A DNA stretch of 64,000 bases from Paenibacillus phyllosphaerae (GTDB taxonomy: Bacteria; Bacillota; Bacilli; Paenibacillales; Paenibacillaceae): assembly GCF_014192105.1 (NCBI RefSeq), contig NZ_JACHXK010000017.1:62001-126000 (forward strand), given 5' to 3'. Made by a program: the position numbers and the translations under genes. Numbering within the stretch: the stretch's first letter is position 1; every line of letters starts with the position of its first letter. Positions 34,900 to 44,135 of the stretch are shown piece after piece. Under the pieces are notes generated by a model. That model was not told where the DNA came from. It searched no databases and saw only the letters and a program-made list of their open reading frames with translations.

Positions 34900-35274
34900 A
34901 TGGGTGCATGGGGACCGGGGATTTTCGATAACGATATGACGTGCGATGTACGCGATGAGTTCAACGCCTTGCTAGCGCAGGGATTGTCCGTCATCGAGGC
35001 GACGAGCGGCGTGCTGGAGTCGTACGAGATGGAGCTGGAGGATGAGGACCCGGAGATGGTCTGTTACGTCTACCTGGGCCTTGCAGGTGCGCAGCTAGAG
35101 CATGCCGCGCTGTTGCCCGAAGTAAGCGCGAAGGCCATCGAGGTCATCGAGCAAGGAGCGGACCTGGAGCTGTGGGAAGAATCGACGGGTGAAGACTACG
35201 CCGAGCGCAAGGCGATGCTGGAAGCATTCAAGCAGCAGCTCAAAGATTTTACCGCGAATGTGACGATGGAATAA
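34900..35274 (+). CDS. DUF4259 domain protein
   Basis: This 124-residue protein opens with MGAWGPGIFDNDMTCDV, the diagnostic start of DUF4259, in which GxWGxGxFDND is conserved. The rest is acidic and helical, also as in the family. The role of the family is unknown; members are often found as lone genes. No promoter was clear. About 190 bases separate it from the next gene. Confidence 0.87.
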   Translation: MGAWGPGIFDNDMTCDVRDEFNALLAQGLSVIEATSGVLESYEMELEDEDPEMVCYVYLGLAGAQLEHAALLPEVSAKAIEVIEQGADLELWEESTGEDYAERKAMLEAFKQQLKDFTANVTME

Positions 35275-35466
35275 TCATCAGCTGACCGCAACTTGAGGAG
35301 CGACTCCGGAATTACGGCTATCGGCCCACCTTGGTACCAACGTCTACCTACAAATAGGTCCTCTGTTCTATAAATAGCGGATTATTCCATGCCGATAATT
35401 AGAAGAATAAATCTAACGTGCATGCTGATTAATTGCCAGCTTATCGTGAATGGGGGTTGAAGAAAA

Positions 35467-36291
35467 ATGAAGGTCATGCATAACCATTCGTTGGACAGCC
35501 TCATAGCGGCGATCCCGGTCTTGAAGGCGGCGATTCCTGCTGACTTATCGATCGCAGTATGCAATCTGGAGCAGTTCATCGCTTATTTTCCTGGCGAGAA
35601 CATCAATCTGAACATTCAGGTGGGACAGCAACTGCATCCGGAAGAGCCGCTTACGGCGGCCATCCGCGGCCGGCAAGCGCTGCGGGCTGAGGTACCCGCC
35701 GAATTCTACGGTTTTGCCTTCATCGGCACGGCTTCGCCGCTCTACGATGAACAGGGCCAGGTCATTGGCGGCCTCGCCGTGCAGCTTCGCCGACAGACGG
35801 AGTTATTCGCGCTCGCCGATCAGATCGAGGAGGCTATCGCTCAAGCGAATGAGCGAATCGCGCAGGTGGCGAAAGGGGCGACCGTATTAACGGGGTTTAC
35901 CCAGCAGCTGGTTGCCTTGTCCCAACAGGCCGGCGTGAACGTGAAAAACACGGATGAGGTCGTGACGATCATTAAGAACGTGGCGGACCAGTCGAATTTG
36001 CTCGGGCTGAACGCAGCCATCGAAGCGGCCCACGCCGGGGAGAAGGGCAGAGGTTTCGGGATCGTCGCCGGGGAGATCCGCAAGCTGGCCAACGAGACGG
36101 TCCATTCGACGAATGAGATCCGCAAGACGCTCTCGGCGATGAAAGACATGACGCAGCAGATCGGCGCCTCCATTGAGCGCATGGCGTCCGTCGGCCAGGA
36201 GCAGGGAGCATCAATTCAGGAAATCTCGACGTTCATGGAAGAGATTCGCCACATGTCCGAACAGTTGAATGCGTACGCCAAACGGCTGTAG
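35467..36291 (+). CDS. Soluble methyl-accepting chemotaxis-type receptor
   Basis: This 274-residue protein has no membrane segment. Its N-terminal half (about 1-115) is a PAS-like ligand domain ([24 protein letters not shown]), followed by a short coiled-coil signalling region with the conserved MCP hairpin [20 protein letters not shown] at the tip. The signalling region is truncated compared with full receptors. It should bind a cytoplasmic ligand and couple to CheW/CheA or to another output. No chemotaxis gene is adjacent. The ribosome site GGGGG lies before ATG 35467, and a strong terminator follows. Confidence 0.88.
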   Translation: MKVMHNHSLDSLIAAIPVLKAAIPADLSIAVCNLEQFIAYFPGENINLNIQVGQQLHPEEPLTAAIRGRQALRAEVPAEFYGFAFIGTASPLYDEQGQVIGGLAVQLRRQTELFALADQIEEAIAQANERIAQVAKGATVLTGFTQQLVALSQQAGVNVKNTDEVVTIIKNVADQSNLLGLNAAIEAAHAGEKGRGFGIVAGEIRKLANETVHSTNEIRKTLSAMKDMTQQIGASIERMASVGQEQGASIQEISTFMEEIRHMSEQLNAYAKRL

Positions 36292-36306
36292 GCATCACCC
36301 AACATG

Positions 36307-36340
36307 GAGCAGCTTGCCGCGAGGCAAGCTGCTCTTTTTT
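36307..36340 (+). terminator. Terminator after the receptor gene
   Basis: GAGCAGCTTGCC/GGCAAGCTGCTC is a perfect 12-bp stem with GCGA loop and TTTTTT. Confidence 0.95.
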
Positions 36341-36435
36341 GTCATGGGACAAGGGCATGAAGCAACAATGAACAAGGAATGCAAATAGTGACAGCGAATT
36401 CCATAACCATCAGAGGAATGGAGGCGCTCATTAGG

Positions 36436-37098
36436 ATGAGGTTTAAAGCAGTGCTCTTTGATTTGGACGGTACCTTATTGGACCGTAATACTTCGCTCGT
36501 GCGATTCGTTCGAGACCAGTATGAACGCTATTCGCCCCTACAAGTTGTTGCCAAGGAAGACTTCGTAGAACGCTTCGTCGCGCTCGATAATAACGGTTAT
36601 GTCTGGAAAGATAACGTGTATCGGCAGCTCATCGATGAGTTCTCGATTCCCGAAGTAGAATGGGACGAACTGCTGGACGATTACGTTACGGGTTTCCGCA
36701 AGCACTGCGTGGGCTTCCCCAATTTGATCCTTATGCTCACCGTATTGCGGAACAGCGGCGTCAGAATAGCATTGGTTTCCAATGGATTCGGCCAGTTCCA
36801 ATCCAACAATTTCGAATCGCTCGGCATCAGTCACTTGTTCGATGCCGTGCTGATCTCGGAGTGGGAGGGACTGCGCAAACCTGACCCGGCTATTTTCGTC
36901 CGGGCCTTATCCGGCCTTGGAGTCGAGGCAGTCGAGGCCCTCTTCGTAGGTGACCATCCGGAGAACGATATCCGGGCAAGTCGGGCGGTGGGGATGAAGG
37001 CGGCATGGAAGCGCAACGGCGGATCTTCGAATGCAGTCGAGGCGGATCTGGTGATCGATGACCTTGAAGAGTTAATTCCGTATATATTGGGGCCATAG
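36436..37098 (+). CDS. HAD-family hydrolase
   Basis: This protein of about 220 residues has HAD motif I FDLDGT at the start (nucleophile Asp), motif II LVSNG, motif III Lys in GLRKPDPAIF and motif IV GDHPENDI. The helical cap lies between motifs I and II. It is a haloacid dehalogenase-like phosphatase, in the FCK/YfnB-like subclass by motif layout. The start at 36436 is set by TGGAGG upstream; an in-frame ATG 18 codons earlier overlaps that site. The natural substrate is unknown. Confidence 0.92.
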   Translation: MRFKAVLFDLDGTLLDRNTSLVRFVRDQYERYSPLQVVAKEDFVERFVALDNNGYVWKDNVYRQLIDEFSIPEVEWDELLDDYVTGFRKHCVGFPNLILMLTVLRNSGVRIALVSNGFGQFQSNNFESLGISHLFDAVLISEWEGLRKPDPAIFVRALSGLGVEAVEALFVGDHPENDIRASRAVGMKAAWKRNGGSSNAVEADLVIDDLEELIPYILGP

Positions 37099-37153
37099 AA
37101 TGAAGGTCGAACTAGGGTCTGCCACTTTGTGGGAATTATTTCCTCATTAAGGA

Positions 37154-37183
37154 TTGACGAGGTGTGCTTACTGTGATTATACT
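37154..37183 (+). promoter_or_regulatory. Promoter of the small membrane gene
   Basis: TTGACG and TATACT are spaced by 18 bases, 62 bases before the start codon. Confidence 0.65.
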
Positions 37184-37244
37184 GTATATAAAGATATACA
37201 CACTAATAACACCTAATCACCCCAAATTTAAGGAGGAATTCCTG

Positions 37245-37418
37245 ATGAAAAATAGGATTCAAGTTGTCGGTCCGATCCTGTTCCTTGCCTACTTGCTGGT
37301 GTCGCGTTATGTGCCTATGCACGATTTCGTGGCAGGGATGCTGCTCGGCCTGTCTGCAGTGAGCAGCGCCTATACCGTTTACCTGTTCGGGAAAAGCCGC
37401 GCCAAGAAGCTCGTATAG
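37245..37418 (+). CDS. Small two-helix membrane protein (57 residues)
   Basis: The frame starts at ATG 37245 with AAGGAGG upstream at ideal spacing. It encodes two hydrophobic helices (residues about 8-22 and 29-48) separated by YVPMHDF and a basic tail ending KSRAKKLV. I do not recognise a family. Its own promoter and terminator support a real gene. Confidence 0.8.
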   Translation: MKNRIQVVGPILFLAYLLVSRYVPMHDFVAGMLLGLSAVSSAYTVYLFGKSRAKKLV

Positions 37419-37442
37419 GAAGATTCAAGCTCCATCTATCAG

Positions 37443-37476
37443 GAACTGGCCGCAATTAAGGGCCAGTTCTTTTTGG
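37443..37476 (+). terminator. Terminator after the small membrane gene
   Basis: GAACTGGCC/GGCCAGTTC is followed by TTTTT. Confidence 0.9.
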
Positions 37477-37625
37477 TTTAAACACACCTAAACTTGCCCG
37501 AAAAATTCCCGTTTGAAAATGAATCCTATCCGGCGCTCACACATGTGAAAATCGCAAAACCAATACGGTATAGCGGTTGAAAATAGAGTATAACAATAAT
37601 AAAACTCCGTACAACGAATAAAATA

Positions 37626-37640
37626 TATTGTAAAACAATA
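37626..37640. promoter_or_regulatory. TATTGT-AAA-ACAATA palindrome upstream of the DUF2975 gene
   Basis: This is a perfect 15-bp inverted repeat in an AT-rich stretch, 50 bases before the gene start. A related partial copy (TATAACAATA) lies near 37583. It is probably an operator; the regulator is not encoded nearby. Confidence 0.45.
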
Positions 37641-37689
37641 AAAATGATGCTATTCTCAACTTGAAAATATCGTAAGCGGGGTGCGTGAT

Positions 37690-38166
37690 TTGGTACGGGG
37701 ATCGACGCTCTTGTTAAAAATAACGGTTATCCTTATGGGGATACCGGTTCTTGGGCTCTGCCTATTAGGTTTGCCTTCGTTCTCGATTGAAGCGTCCGAA
37801 AGCTATCCAGCATATTGGGTATATCCCGTCATCGCAGGCATGTATGCATCTGCAATCCCATTCTTCGTTGCCTTGTATCAGGCTTTCCGACTGTTAGGCT
37901 ATATAGAGAAGAACGAAGCTTTCTCGGAATTATCGGCACGATCTCTAAAGACCATACAATCTTGCGCGATTACAATTAGCCTTGTCTATGTGGGGATCTT
38001 GCCATTCCTGGCTCTCATCGCGCAGGAAGATGACGCTCCCGGGCTTACGGCACTCGGGCTTGGCATTATGTTGGCTTCGATGGTCATTGCCGCTTTGGCG
38101 GCTGTTCTTCGAGCGGCTGTGCAACAAACTATGGCTCGCAAATCAGAAAACGATTTAACGGTCTGA
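37690..38166 (+). CDS. DUF2975 membrane protein
   Basis: This protein of about 158 residues has four hydrophobic segments. From the chosen TTG at 37690 it reads MVRGSTLLLKITVILMGIPVL, matching the typical MKRGSTLFLK start of DUF2975 proteins; the upstream GTG at 37681 is too close to the GGGG ribosome site. The central IEKNEAFSELSARSLKTIQ loop also fits the family. DUF2975 genes are usually followed by a small Xre-type (YozG-like) regulator, which is absent here. Function is unknown. Confidence 0.82.
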   Translation: MVRGSTLLLKITVILMGIPVLGLCLLGLPSFSIEASESYPAYWVYPVIAGMYASAIPFFVALYQAFRLLGYIEKNEAFSELSARSLKTIQSCAITISLVYVGILPFLALIAQEDDAPGLTALGLGIMLASMVIAALAAVLRAAVQQTMARKSENDLTV

Positions 38167-38194
38167 GGCGAACAACATAGCGGCTAAACAAACA

Positions 38195-38240
38195 AGCGGC
38201 AGTCTAGGCGTGACATTCGTTCATGTCCTAGACTGCCGCT
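38195..38240. terminator. Bidirectional terminator between DUF2975 and SNF2 genes
   Basis: The long stem AGCGGCAGTCTAGG/CCTAGACTGCCGCT has an inner GACAT/ATGTC stem, between convergent genes. Confidence 0.8.
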
Positions 38241-38269
38241 ATTTATATTCATCTTGCTATGCCACCCGA

Positions 38270-41239
38270 TCAGCCGCCCCAATCCCGGCGCAGCGTGAAC
38301 AGATCTTGCAGCGCATCGGTCGACAGCTCCGTAATCCAAGCCTCCGAGCTCGTGATGACGTTGTCGCTCAGCTGCTGCTTGCTCTCGAGCATCTCGTCGA
38401 TTCGCTCCTCGAGCGTGCCGAGGGCAATGAACTTGTGCACCTGCACGTCGCGGGTCTGTCCCATCCGGTAAGCGCGGTCGGTCGCCTGGTTCTCGACAGC
38501 CGGATTCCACCACCGGTCAAAATGGAACACGTGGTTCGCCGCCGTCAGATTGAGGCCTACGCCGCCGGCCTTGATGGACAGGATGAACACGTTCGGCTGC
38601 TCTTTCGCTGGCAGCGTGCGCGATTGGAACTGCTCGATCATCCGGTCGCGCGCCGTCTTGGAGGTGCCGCCGTGCAGGTAGAGGACCGGCTCCTCGAGTT
38701 CATGCTCGAATACCGCCTGGAGAATCTTACCCATTCCGATATATTGGGTGAAAATAAGGCAGCGCTCGCCTTCTTCGCGAAGCTCCCGCACCATCGCGAC
38801 GAGCCGCTCCAGCTTGGAGGATCTCGCGATCAGCGATTCGATGTCAAGCGTCTCGCCGCCATCGGCATCCAGCTCGCTGAGCGCTTCCTTCGTCAGCAGC
38901 ACCGGATGGTCGCATAGCTGCTTGAGCTGCGTCAGCGCCGCGAGAATCGCGCCTTTGCGCTCGATGCCTTCGAGCTGACGGACGCGGTCGAGCAGATCTT
39001 TGACCGCTTGGTCGTACAAGGCGCTTTGCTCCGCGGTGAGATGCAGATAGGTCTTCATCTCGTTCTTCTCCGGCAGATCGAGCTGGATGTTCGGGTCCTT
39101 CTTCTTCCGCCGCAGCATGAACGGCTTCACGAGCTTCTGCAGATCGGCCGTCTTCTGTTCGTCCTGCTCCTTCTCGATAGCAGTCGCGTAATTGTCCTGG
39201 AAGGCGCGGGCCGTCCCGAGGAATCCCGGATTAATGAAGTCGTAGATCGACCACAGCTCGGACAGCCGGTTCTCGATCGGCGTACCGGTCAGCGCGATCC
39301 GGTGCTTGGCCGGGAAGCTGCGTACCGCCATCGATTGGCGCGTCCCCGCATTCTTAATGTTCTGCGCTTCGTCGAGGCAGATCGCGCCCCATGTGTATTG
39401 ACGCAGCAGCTCTTGGTCGAGCGCTGACGTGGCGAAGGAAGTGAGCACGACGTCGGCCTCCCCCGCCGCCGCAGAGAACGCTTCGTCGTTCAGCCGCCGC
39501 GGGCCATAGTGGAGCATCACCCTAAGCGACGGCGCGAAGCGGCTGATCTCTTTCTGCCAGTTGCCGAGCACGGAGGTTGGACAAATAACGAGCGAAGGGA
39601 AGGTGTCCGATTCTGCCGGCGTCGTCTCCTTCACATGGAGCAGGTACGTGATGAGCTGCACGGTCTTGCCCAGACCCATATCGTCCGCGAGACACGCGCC
39701 CATGCCGAACCGGCGCAGGAAGGAGAGCCAAGCGAAGCCGTCCTGCTGATACGAGCGCAAGCTCGCTTGCAGCCCCGCAGGGATCGGCAGTTCCGGCCAG
39801 TCGGATTGCGAAGTCAGCTGATGGATGAGCTGCGAGAGATGGTCGTTCAGCTCGATCTCAAGCTCGACCTTCTCTTCCTCATCTTCCTCCGCCTCGTCTT
39901 GCTTCGCCGCGCGCCGGAACACGGTCGGACCGACCAGCTGCAGCTGGAGCGCTTCTTGGAAGGTAAGTCCCTTCGAGCGGTCGACGCGGGCCATCGCTTG
40001 GCGGATATTGGCGAGCAGCACCGGATCGAGCGCGACCCATTGGCCGCGGAACTGGACGAGCCGCTCGTTGCGCGCCAGCAGCGCCTCGAACTCCTCTTCG
40101 GTCAGCTCCGTGTCGCCGATCGCGATACGCCAGTTGAAGTCGATCAGCGAGTTCAAGCCGAACAACGACTTCACGCCTCCGCCTGCCTCGGCGCTCCCTT
40201 CCTCTGGTTTGACTTTCGCCACGACCTTCGGTTTCTTCTTGCTGGCCGCTTCCCACCAAGCGGGGAGCAGCACCTGCCAACCGCTGGCCAATAGCCGGTT
40301 GCTGTCCACGGTGAGAAAATGCCACGCATCCTCGGCCGTCAGCGAACCTCCGAACACATCCCGGCGTCCGCCGGATAGACGAGCGGGAGAAAGGCTTGCC
40401 CGCAGATGGTCCAGCCAGCCGGCCGATCGTTCGGCAACCGCAATCTCCCAATTCGATGGCCAACTGCCATAGGCTTGCCCGTCTTCGCCTAACCGAATCG
40501 GCACGATGTGCGCCAGGTCCGACTTATCCTGCAGGACGAGCTGCAGCTCCCAATCCGTTTGTTCGAGCTCTTCGTTCGGCTCGAGCAGCTGGAGGAGAGG
40601 CCGGAACGGCGCCACATCGGTCAGCCAGCCTACCGCGACGAGCCATGTCTTGTAATCCATCCCGGAGAGGACGACACGGTCCGGCGCATACAGCAGCGGA
40701 TGCTCGCGGCGCAGATCGGCGGCCTCTTCTTCGGTGGCGTAGTAGCGCTCGAACACCGACGCCGAGAATGCAGCCTCCAGGCCCTCCCGCAATTCCAGGT
40801 CTTCCCCGACTTGCCGCATGAGTTTGCCGGCTTCTGCGGGCAGCAGCTGCTCATCCCACATCCACTGCAATTTCCCCCTCTTGAAGGCCTGGAAGCTCGG
40901 CATGTATTGCCTTTCCTCGATCGCCGTCAGCAGATGGGGAGCCAATTGCTTCAGCAGTTCGGCTTGCCCGGCCCACTGCCATTCCACGTGGGCGAGCAGC
41001 TCCGGACCGGCGAAGAACGGGATGACCTGCTCCGCGGGCAGCACGACAAGCTCGAGATCCGGCGTCTGCTGCAGCTCAAGCCCCGTTCCGTACAGGGAGG
41101 GCTCATGCCAGGCGAACAGCCGGTGCTTCAGCAGCATGCCGGGGACGAAGCTGTACGTATTCAGCGTGCCGTACATAAGAGCGTCGCCGTACGCCGTCAT
41201 CGTCAAGTGAACATGCATGGTTTCTACGAATTTGCTCAT
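38270..41239 (-). CDS. ywqA: SNF2-family helicase/translocase (YwqA-like)
   Basis: This 989-residue protein has an N-terminal bacterial SNF2-associated region (about 1-480), then the two RecA lobes. Lobe 1 has motif I DMGLGKT (about 520), motif II DEAQ (about 621) and motif III LTGTPIENRL; lobe 2 has LIFTQYIGMG, FILSIKAGGVGLNL and the arginine-finger DRAYRMGQ (ending about 960). It should be an ATP-driven double-stranded DNA translocase. Its start overlaps the stop of the SWIM gene (ATGA), so the two proteins are made together, as with YwqB/YwqA of Bacillus subtilis. The pair's biological role is not settled. Confidence 0.95.
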   Translation of the reverse strand: MSKFVETMHVHLTMTAYGDALMYGTLNTYSFVPGMLLKHRLFAWHEPSLYGTGLELQQTPDLELVVLPAEQVIPFFAGPELLAHVEWQWAGQAELLKQLAPHLLTAIEERQYMPSFQAFKRGKLQWMWDEQLLPAEAGKLMRQVGEDLELREGLEAAFSASVFERYYATEEEAADLRREHPLLYAPDRVVLSGMDYKTWLVAVGWLTDVAPFRPLLQLLEPNEELEQTDWELQLVLQDKSDLAHIVPIRLGEDGQAYGSWPSNWEIAVAERSAGWLDHLRASLSPARLSGGRRDVFGGSLTAEDAWHFLTVDSNRLLASGWQVLLPAWWEAASKKKPKVVAKVKPEEGSAEAGGGVKSLFGLNSLIDFNWRIAIGDTELTEEEFEALLARNERLVQFRGQWVALDPVLLANIRQAMARVDRSKGLTFQEALQLQLVGPTVFRRAAKQDEAEEDEEEKVELEIELNDHLSQLIHQLTSQSDWPELPIPAGLQASLRSYQQDGFAWLSFLRRFGMGACLADDMGLGKTVQLITYLLHVKETTPAESDTFPSLVICPTSVLGNWQKEISRFAPSLRVMLHYGPRRLNDEAFSAAAGEADVVLTSFATSALDQELLRQYTWGAICLDEAQNIKNAGTRQSMAVRSFPAKHRIALTGTPIENRLSELWSIYDFINPGFLGTARAFQDNYATAIEKEQDEQKTADLQKLVKPFMLRRKKKDPNIQLDLPEKNEMKTYLHLTAEQSALYDQAVKDLLDRVRQLEGIERKGAILAALTQLKQLCDHPVLLTKEALSELDADGGETLDIESLIARSSKLERLVAMVRELREEGERCLIFTQYIGMGKILQAVFEHELEEPVLYLHGGTSKTARDRMIEQFQSRTLPAKEQPNVFILSIKAGGVGLNLTAANHVFHFDRWWNPAVENQATDRAYRMGQTRDVQVHKFIALGTLEERIDEMLESKQQLSDNVITSSEAWITELSTDALQDLFTLRRDWGG

Positions 41240-42870
41240 GGGATCAGCTTTCCTTTCCGCAGCTCTTCCTGCAAGGCGCGCAGGCGGCTGTTCCGGTCTG
41301 CGAAGCTGCTGATGTAATGCTCGAAGCGATCGTCCTGCTTCAGCTTCTTATACAGTTTGGCCAGCCGCTTGAGCAGCTTGACGGCGGCCTTGTAGCCGTC
41401 GCGGTTCTTCTGCGCGACGTATCGCTCTACCGCTTGATGGTAGAAGGGCAGGAGCAGCTCGGGCGCATTCTTCTCGATCGGGGCCAACTCGCTGACCTTG
41501 AAGCTGAGCGGCTCGCGGCCGGAACTGAGCTGCAGGTCGATCCATGGTTTCCACCGTTCGAATTCGATCAGCTTGTCCTCATACAGCTTACGGGCAAGCG
41601 GCAGCATGCCGGTCAGCGCTTCCCACATCCGTTCCTCTGCCTCCGGGTCGTGCTCAGTCGCTTGATCCCAGAATTGCGAATACACGCTCAAGGATTCGAT
41701 GCGATGAATGTTGAGCAGCGGACCGAGCTGCGCGAGCCAAGACGTCAGGCGCGTCCACTGTTCCCGGGCGACGAGCTCATAAGGGAAGCGGAGCAGGCTC
41801 TCCACGGACAGCCTTGCCTTCGTCCCTCGCATCAGTGCCCAGGCCGATTCATCCTGCAGCAGGTAAAAATGCATCCAGCTCCGCGCCATCACCCAGGAGG
41901 CGCGGGAGAGCGTCTGGCCAAGCTCGTCTTCGGCTGCTTCCAGCTGCCGCAGCTCCTCGGCCACCACTTGCGTATCGCTGAGCTGCGGCTCGATCCAACG
42001 GCGCCATAGCTCGATATACAGATCGGAGAAGTAAGGGTGCGAGGGCGTATCCGTCAGCATCAGCCTGCGCATATAGACCGCCGTATCCATCGCCTGCTGC
42101 CAGTATGCCGGATGTTCGGCAAGCGGCAGCGGCTGACCGAAGCAGGCGACGATGCCTTCCTGCACTTCGGCGGCTGCGACATGCGTATGGAAGCCCATAT
42201 AGAAGCCGGTCGTATGCCATTGCGTCTGGCTCTGGTTCTGCGACGGACGCGTAAGCTGAACCAGCACATGCAGGCGGATATGCAGGTCGAACAATGGAGT
42301 CAGCACCGGGGGCAAGTCAGGTTTGACCGCAATGAGCGCGGTCAGCGCTTCCTGCGCGTACTGGCTGTTGCGGGTCTGGCTATCGAGCGGCGCGATGACG
42401 CTGGCCATCAGCTCATGCCACTGCGCAATCGGCAGCTCGGCAAGGCTGCTCGCCTGATCCGAGAACTTCGAGGCCGCTTCTACCTTTTGTTTGGCCTTGG
42501 CTTCCGCCGCGCCACGCGCGGCCGCGAAGCCTGCATTCGACTTGGCATTCACGATCGCGTTCACCATGCGCCCTTGCAGGTTCGCATATTGCAGCAGCGC
42601 CGCGATGACATGCTTGCAACGGCCGCCGGCCGGGCATTCGCAGCGGCTTTCGCTCAGCTCATCGAGGTTGATCGTCACTTCGTAACGCTCATGCTCGCTG
42701 CCTTCGATGGTCGCTTCGACCTCCCGTTCGCCGGGAAGGGCCAGCTGCTGGACGCGTTCTTGCTTATAGAATTGGAAGCCGCGCTTTATCGTCAGGTCAT
42801 CGAATAGCTCGCCGACCTGCGCGACGAGCTGCTCCCATTGCGTATCGTCAATCGTATAAGGGGGTCTCAT
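41236..42870 (-). CDS. ywqB: SWIM zinc-finger protein (YwqB-like)
   Basis: This protein of about 544 residues has an N-terminal SWIM zinc finger with CxCPxxxxCxH spacing (SRCECPAGGRCKHVIAALL, about residue 75), then a long helical region without further motifs. SWIM domains bind nucleic acid or mediate protein contact. The start at 42870 is chosen because GGAGA lies about 11 bases upstream; a longer frame reaches into the promoter region. The 4-base overlap with the SNF2 gene indicates a complex or shared pathway. Confidence 0.92.
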   Translation of the reverse strand: MRPPYTIDDTQWEQLVAQVGELFDDLTIKRGFQFYKQERVQQLALPGEREVEATIEGSEHERYEVTINLDELSESRCECPAGGRCKHVIAALLQYANLQGRMVNAIVNAKSNAGFAAARGAAEAKAKQKVEAASKFSDQASSLAELPIAQWHELMASVIAPLDSQTRNSQYAQEALTALIAVKPDLPPVLTPLFDLHIRLHVLVQLTRPSQNQSQTQWHTTGFYMGFHTHVAAAEVQEGIVACFGQPLPLAEHPAYWQQAMDTAVYMRRLMLTDTPSHPYFSDLYIELWRRWIEPQLSDTQVVAEELRQLEAAEDELGQTLSRASWVMARSWMHFYLLQDESAWALMRGTKARLSVESLLRFPYELVAREQWTRLTSWLAQLGPLLNIHRIESLSVYSQFWDQATEHDPEAEERMWEALTGMLPLARKLYEDKLIEFERWKPWIDLQLSSGREPLSFKVSELAPIEKNAPELLLPFYHQAVERYVAQKNRDGYKAAVKLLKRLAKLYKKLKQDDRFEHYISSFADRNSRLRALQEELRKGKLIP

Positions 42871-42981
42871 AATGACGTAATCTCCTACGAGAAAGATTAG
42901 ATACAGAACATACGTACTTATTATAGCAGGTGAAGGGAGGAACACGAAGTGAAACAAGGCTGATCCGGCGTATTTTTCTTT

Positions 42982-43003
42982 TTCTGAACGGTAGCGTACA
43001 GAA
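42982..43003. promoter_or_regulatory. TetR operator O1
   Basis: TTCTGAACG-gtag-CGTACAGAA is a 22-bp inverted repeat with one mismatch. It lies 59 bases upstream of an almost identical copy and just ahead of the tetR promoter -35. Confidence 0.8.
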
Positions 43004-43008
43004 AAGAG

Positions 43009-43038
43009 TTGTGCGGACAAGGGTGGATGCTGTACAAT
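43009..43038 (+). promoter_or_regulatory. Promoter of tetR, between two operators
   Basis: TTGTGC and TACAAT are spaced by 18 bases and lie between O1 and O2; O2 covers the predicted start site. Confidence 0.65.
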
Positions 43039-43040
43039 TT

Positions 43041-43062
43041 TTCTATACGGTAGCGTACAGAA
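43041..43062. promoter_or_regulatory. TetR operator O2
   Basis: TTCTATACG-gtag-CGTACAGAA is a 22-bp inverted repeat (one mismatch) sharing the core CGGTAGCGTACAGAA with O1. It begins 2 bases after the -10 element, so a bound repressor would block initiation. Confidence 0.82.
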
Positions 43063-43077
43063 GAGAGGCGGAAGAGA

Positions 43078-43638
43078 ATGCCGAAAGTCGTTGTGACCAA
43101 GGAAGCGTGGATCCGGAAAGGGGCAGAATATTTTGCCCAAGGGGGAGCCGATCAGCTTCCGATCGAGAAGATGGCGCGCGAGCTGCATTGCAGCAAGAGC
43201 AGCTTCTATTGGTATTTCGACAGCCGGGAGGCGTTCATCTCGGCGATCATCGAGGCGTGGGTCGAACGTTATACCCATGCGGTCATTACCCAAGCGGAGA
43301 GCGGACCCGACGCGGACGAAGCGATTCAGCACGTCCTGCGCGTCATGTTCGCCACGACGAAAGGCCACGACTTTATGTACCATCTGCGCCGGTTAGGCGA
43401 GCGGGAGGCGCGGTATAAGGAACTGATCGATGGCCTTGAGCAGAAACGCATGGACTTCATGGCTGCTCTGCTACGGAAGAAAGGACTGTCCGCGGAGGAG
43501 GCGATGCGCCGCTCCGTGGTGCTGTACCATTTTTATCTCGGGTGGCACGAAAGGCATAAAGGGCAGGAGCAAGTCGCGCGGATGGAGGATTGGATCCGGT
43601 TGGTCCGGGATGTCATTATCGAAGCGAAGGGGGATTAA
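43078..43638 (+). CDS. TetR family transcriptional regulator
   Basis: This 186-residue protein has the TetR N-terminal helix-turn-helix (IEKMARELHCSKSSFYWYFDSREAF) and a helical ligand domain. Two matching 22-bp palindromes flank its own promoter, so it most likely represses itself and the next gene, which begins one base after its stop. The ligand is unknown. The start ATG at 43078 follows a GCGGAAGAGA ribosome region. Confidence 0.93.
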   Translation: MPKVVVTKEAWIRKGAEYFAQGGADQLPIEKMARELHCSKSSFYWYFDSREAFISAIIEAWVERYTHAVITQAESGPDADEAIQHVLRVMFATTKGHDFMYHLRRLGEREARYKELIDGLEQKRMDFMAALLRKKGLSAEEAMRRSVVLYHFYLGWHERHKGQEQVARMEDWIRLVRDVIIEAKGD

Positions 43639-43639
43639 G

Positions 43640-44062
43640 ATGAGTGTGCTGCTCTCCATTGTTGCAGGCGGTATATTGCTGATCGTAAGCGGCGTTCATG
43701 TGTATTGGGCATTCGGCGGGACTAGCGGCGCGGCTGCGGCCTTGCCGTCGAGCGGCGGCAATCCGTTATTCGTGCCGAGGATGCCGGAGACGCTTGCGGT
43801 TGCGGTCTTGTTGGCGCTAGCGGCGTGCGTCCTGCTTGGGATTGGCGATGTGCTGCCTACGTTCCTGCCCGCATGGGCATATGAATGGGGCGGATGGCTG
43901 CTGGGCGCGGTATTCGCGCTGCGGACGATCGGGGATTTTCGCTGGGTAGGACTGTTCAAGACGAGACGAGGCACAACATTCGCCCATTGGGACACGCGCT
44001 TCTATTCGCCGCTCTGCTTGGTGCTCGCCGCAATCGCATTGTGGCTTCAGATCGCCGAATAG
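43640..44062 (+). CDS. DUF3995 membrane protein
   Basis: This 140-residue protein has four hydrophobic segments. It contains the SGVHVYWAFGG motif early and the GDFRWVGLFK and WDTRFYSPLCL motifs late, which are typical of DUF3995. The start at 43640 follows the tetR stop by one base, with AAGGGGG as ribosome site, so it is co-transcribed with and controlled by the TetR protein. Function of the family is unknown; an envelope or efflux-accessory role is possible. Confidence 0.86.
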   Translation: MSVLLSIVAGGILLIVSGVHVYWAFGGTSGAAAALPSSGGNPLFVPRMPETLAVAVLLALAACVLLGIGDVLPTFLPAWAYEWGGWLLGAVFALRTIGDFRWVGLFKTRRGTTFAHWDTRFYSPLCLVLAAIALWLQIAE

Positions 44063-44093
44063 ACCGCAGACGCCGAGATATTCCGACATAACA

Positions 44094-44125
44094 AACAAGG
44101 GCCCCCGTTACGGAAGGCCCTTGTT
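44094..44125. terminator. Terminator between DUF3995 and secDF
   Basis: AACAAGGGC/GCCCTTGTT lies between convergent genes. Confidence 0.8.
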
Positions 44126-44135
44126 GTTGCTTGCG

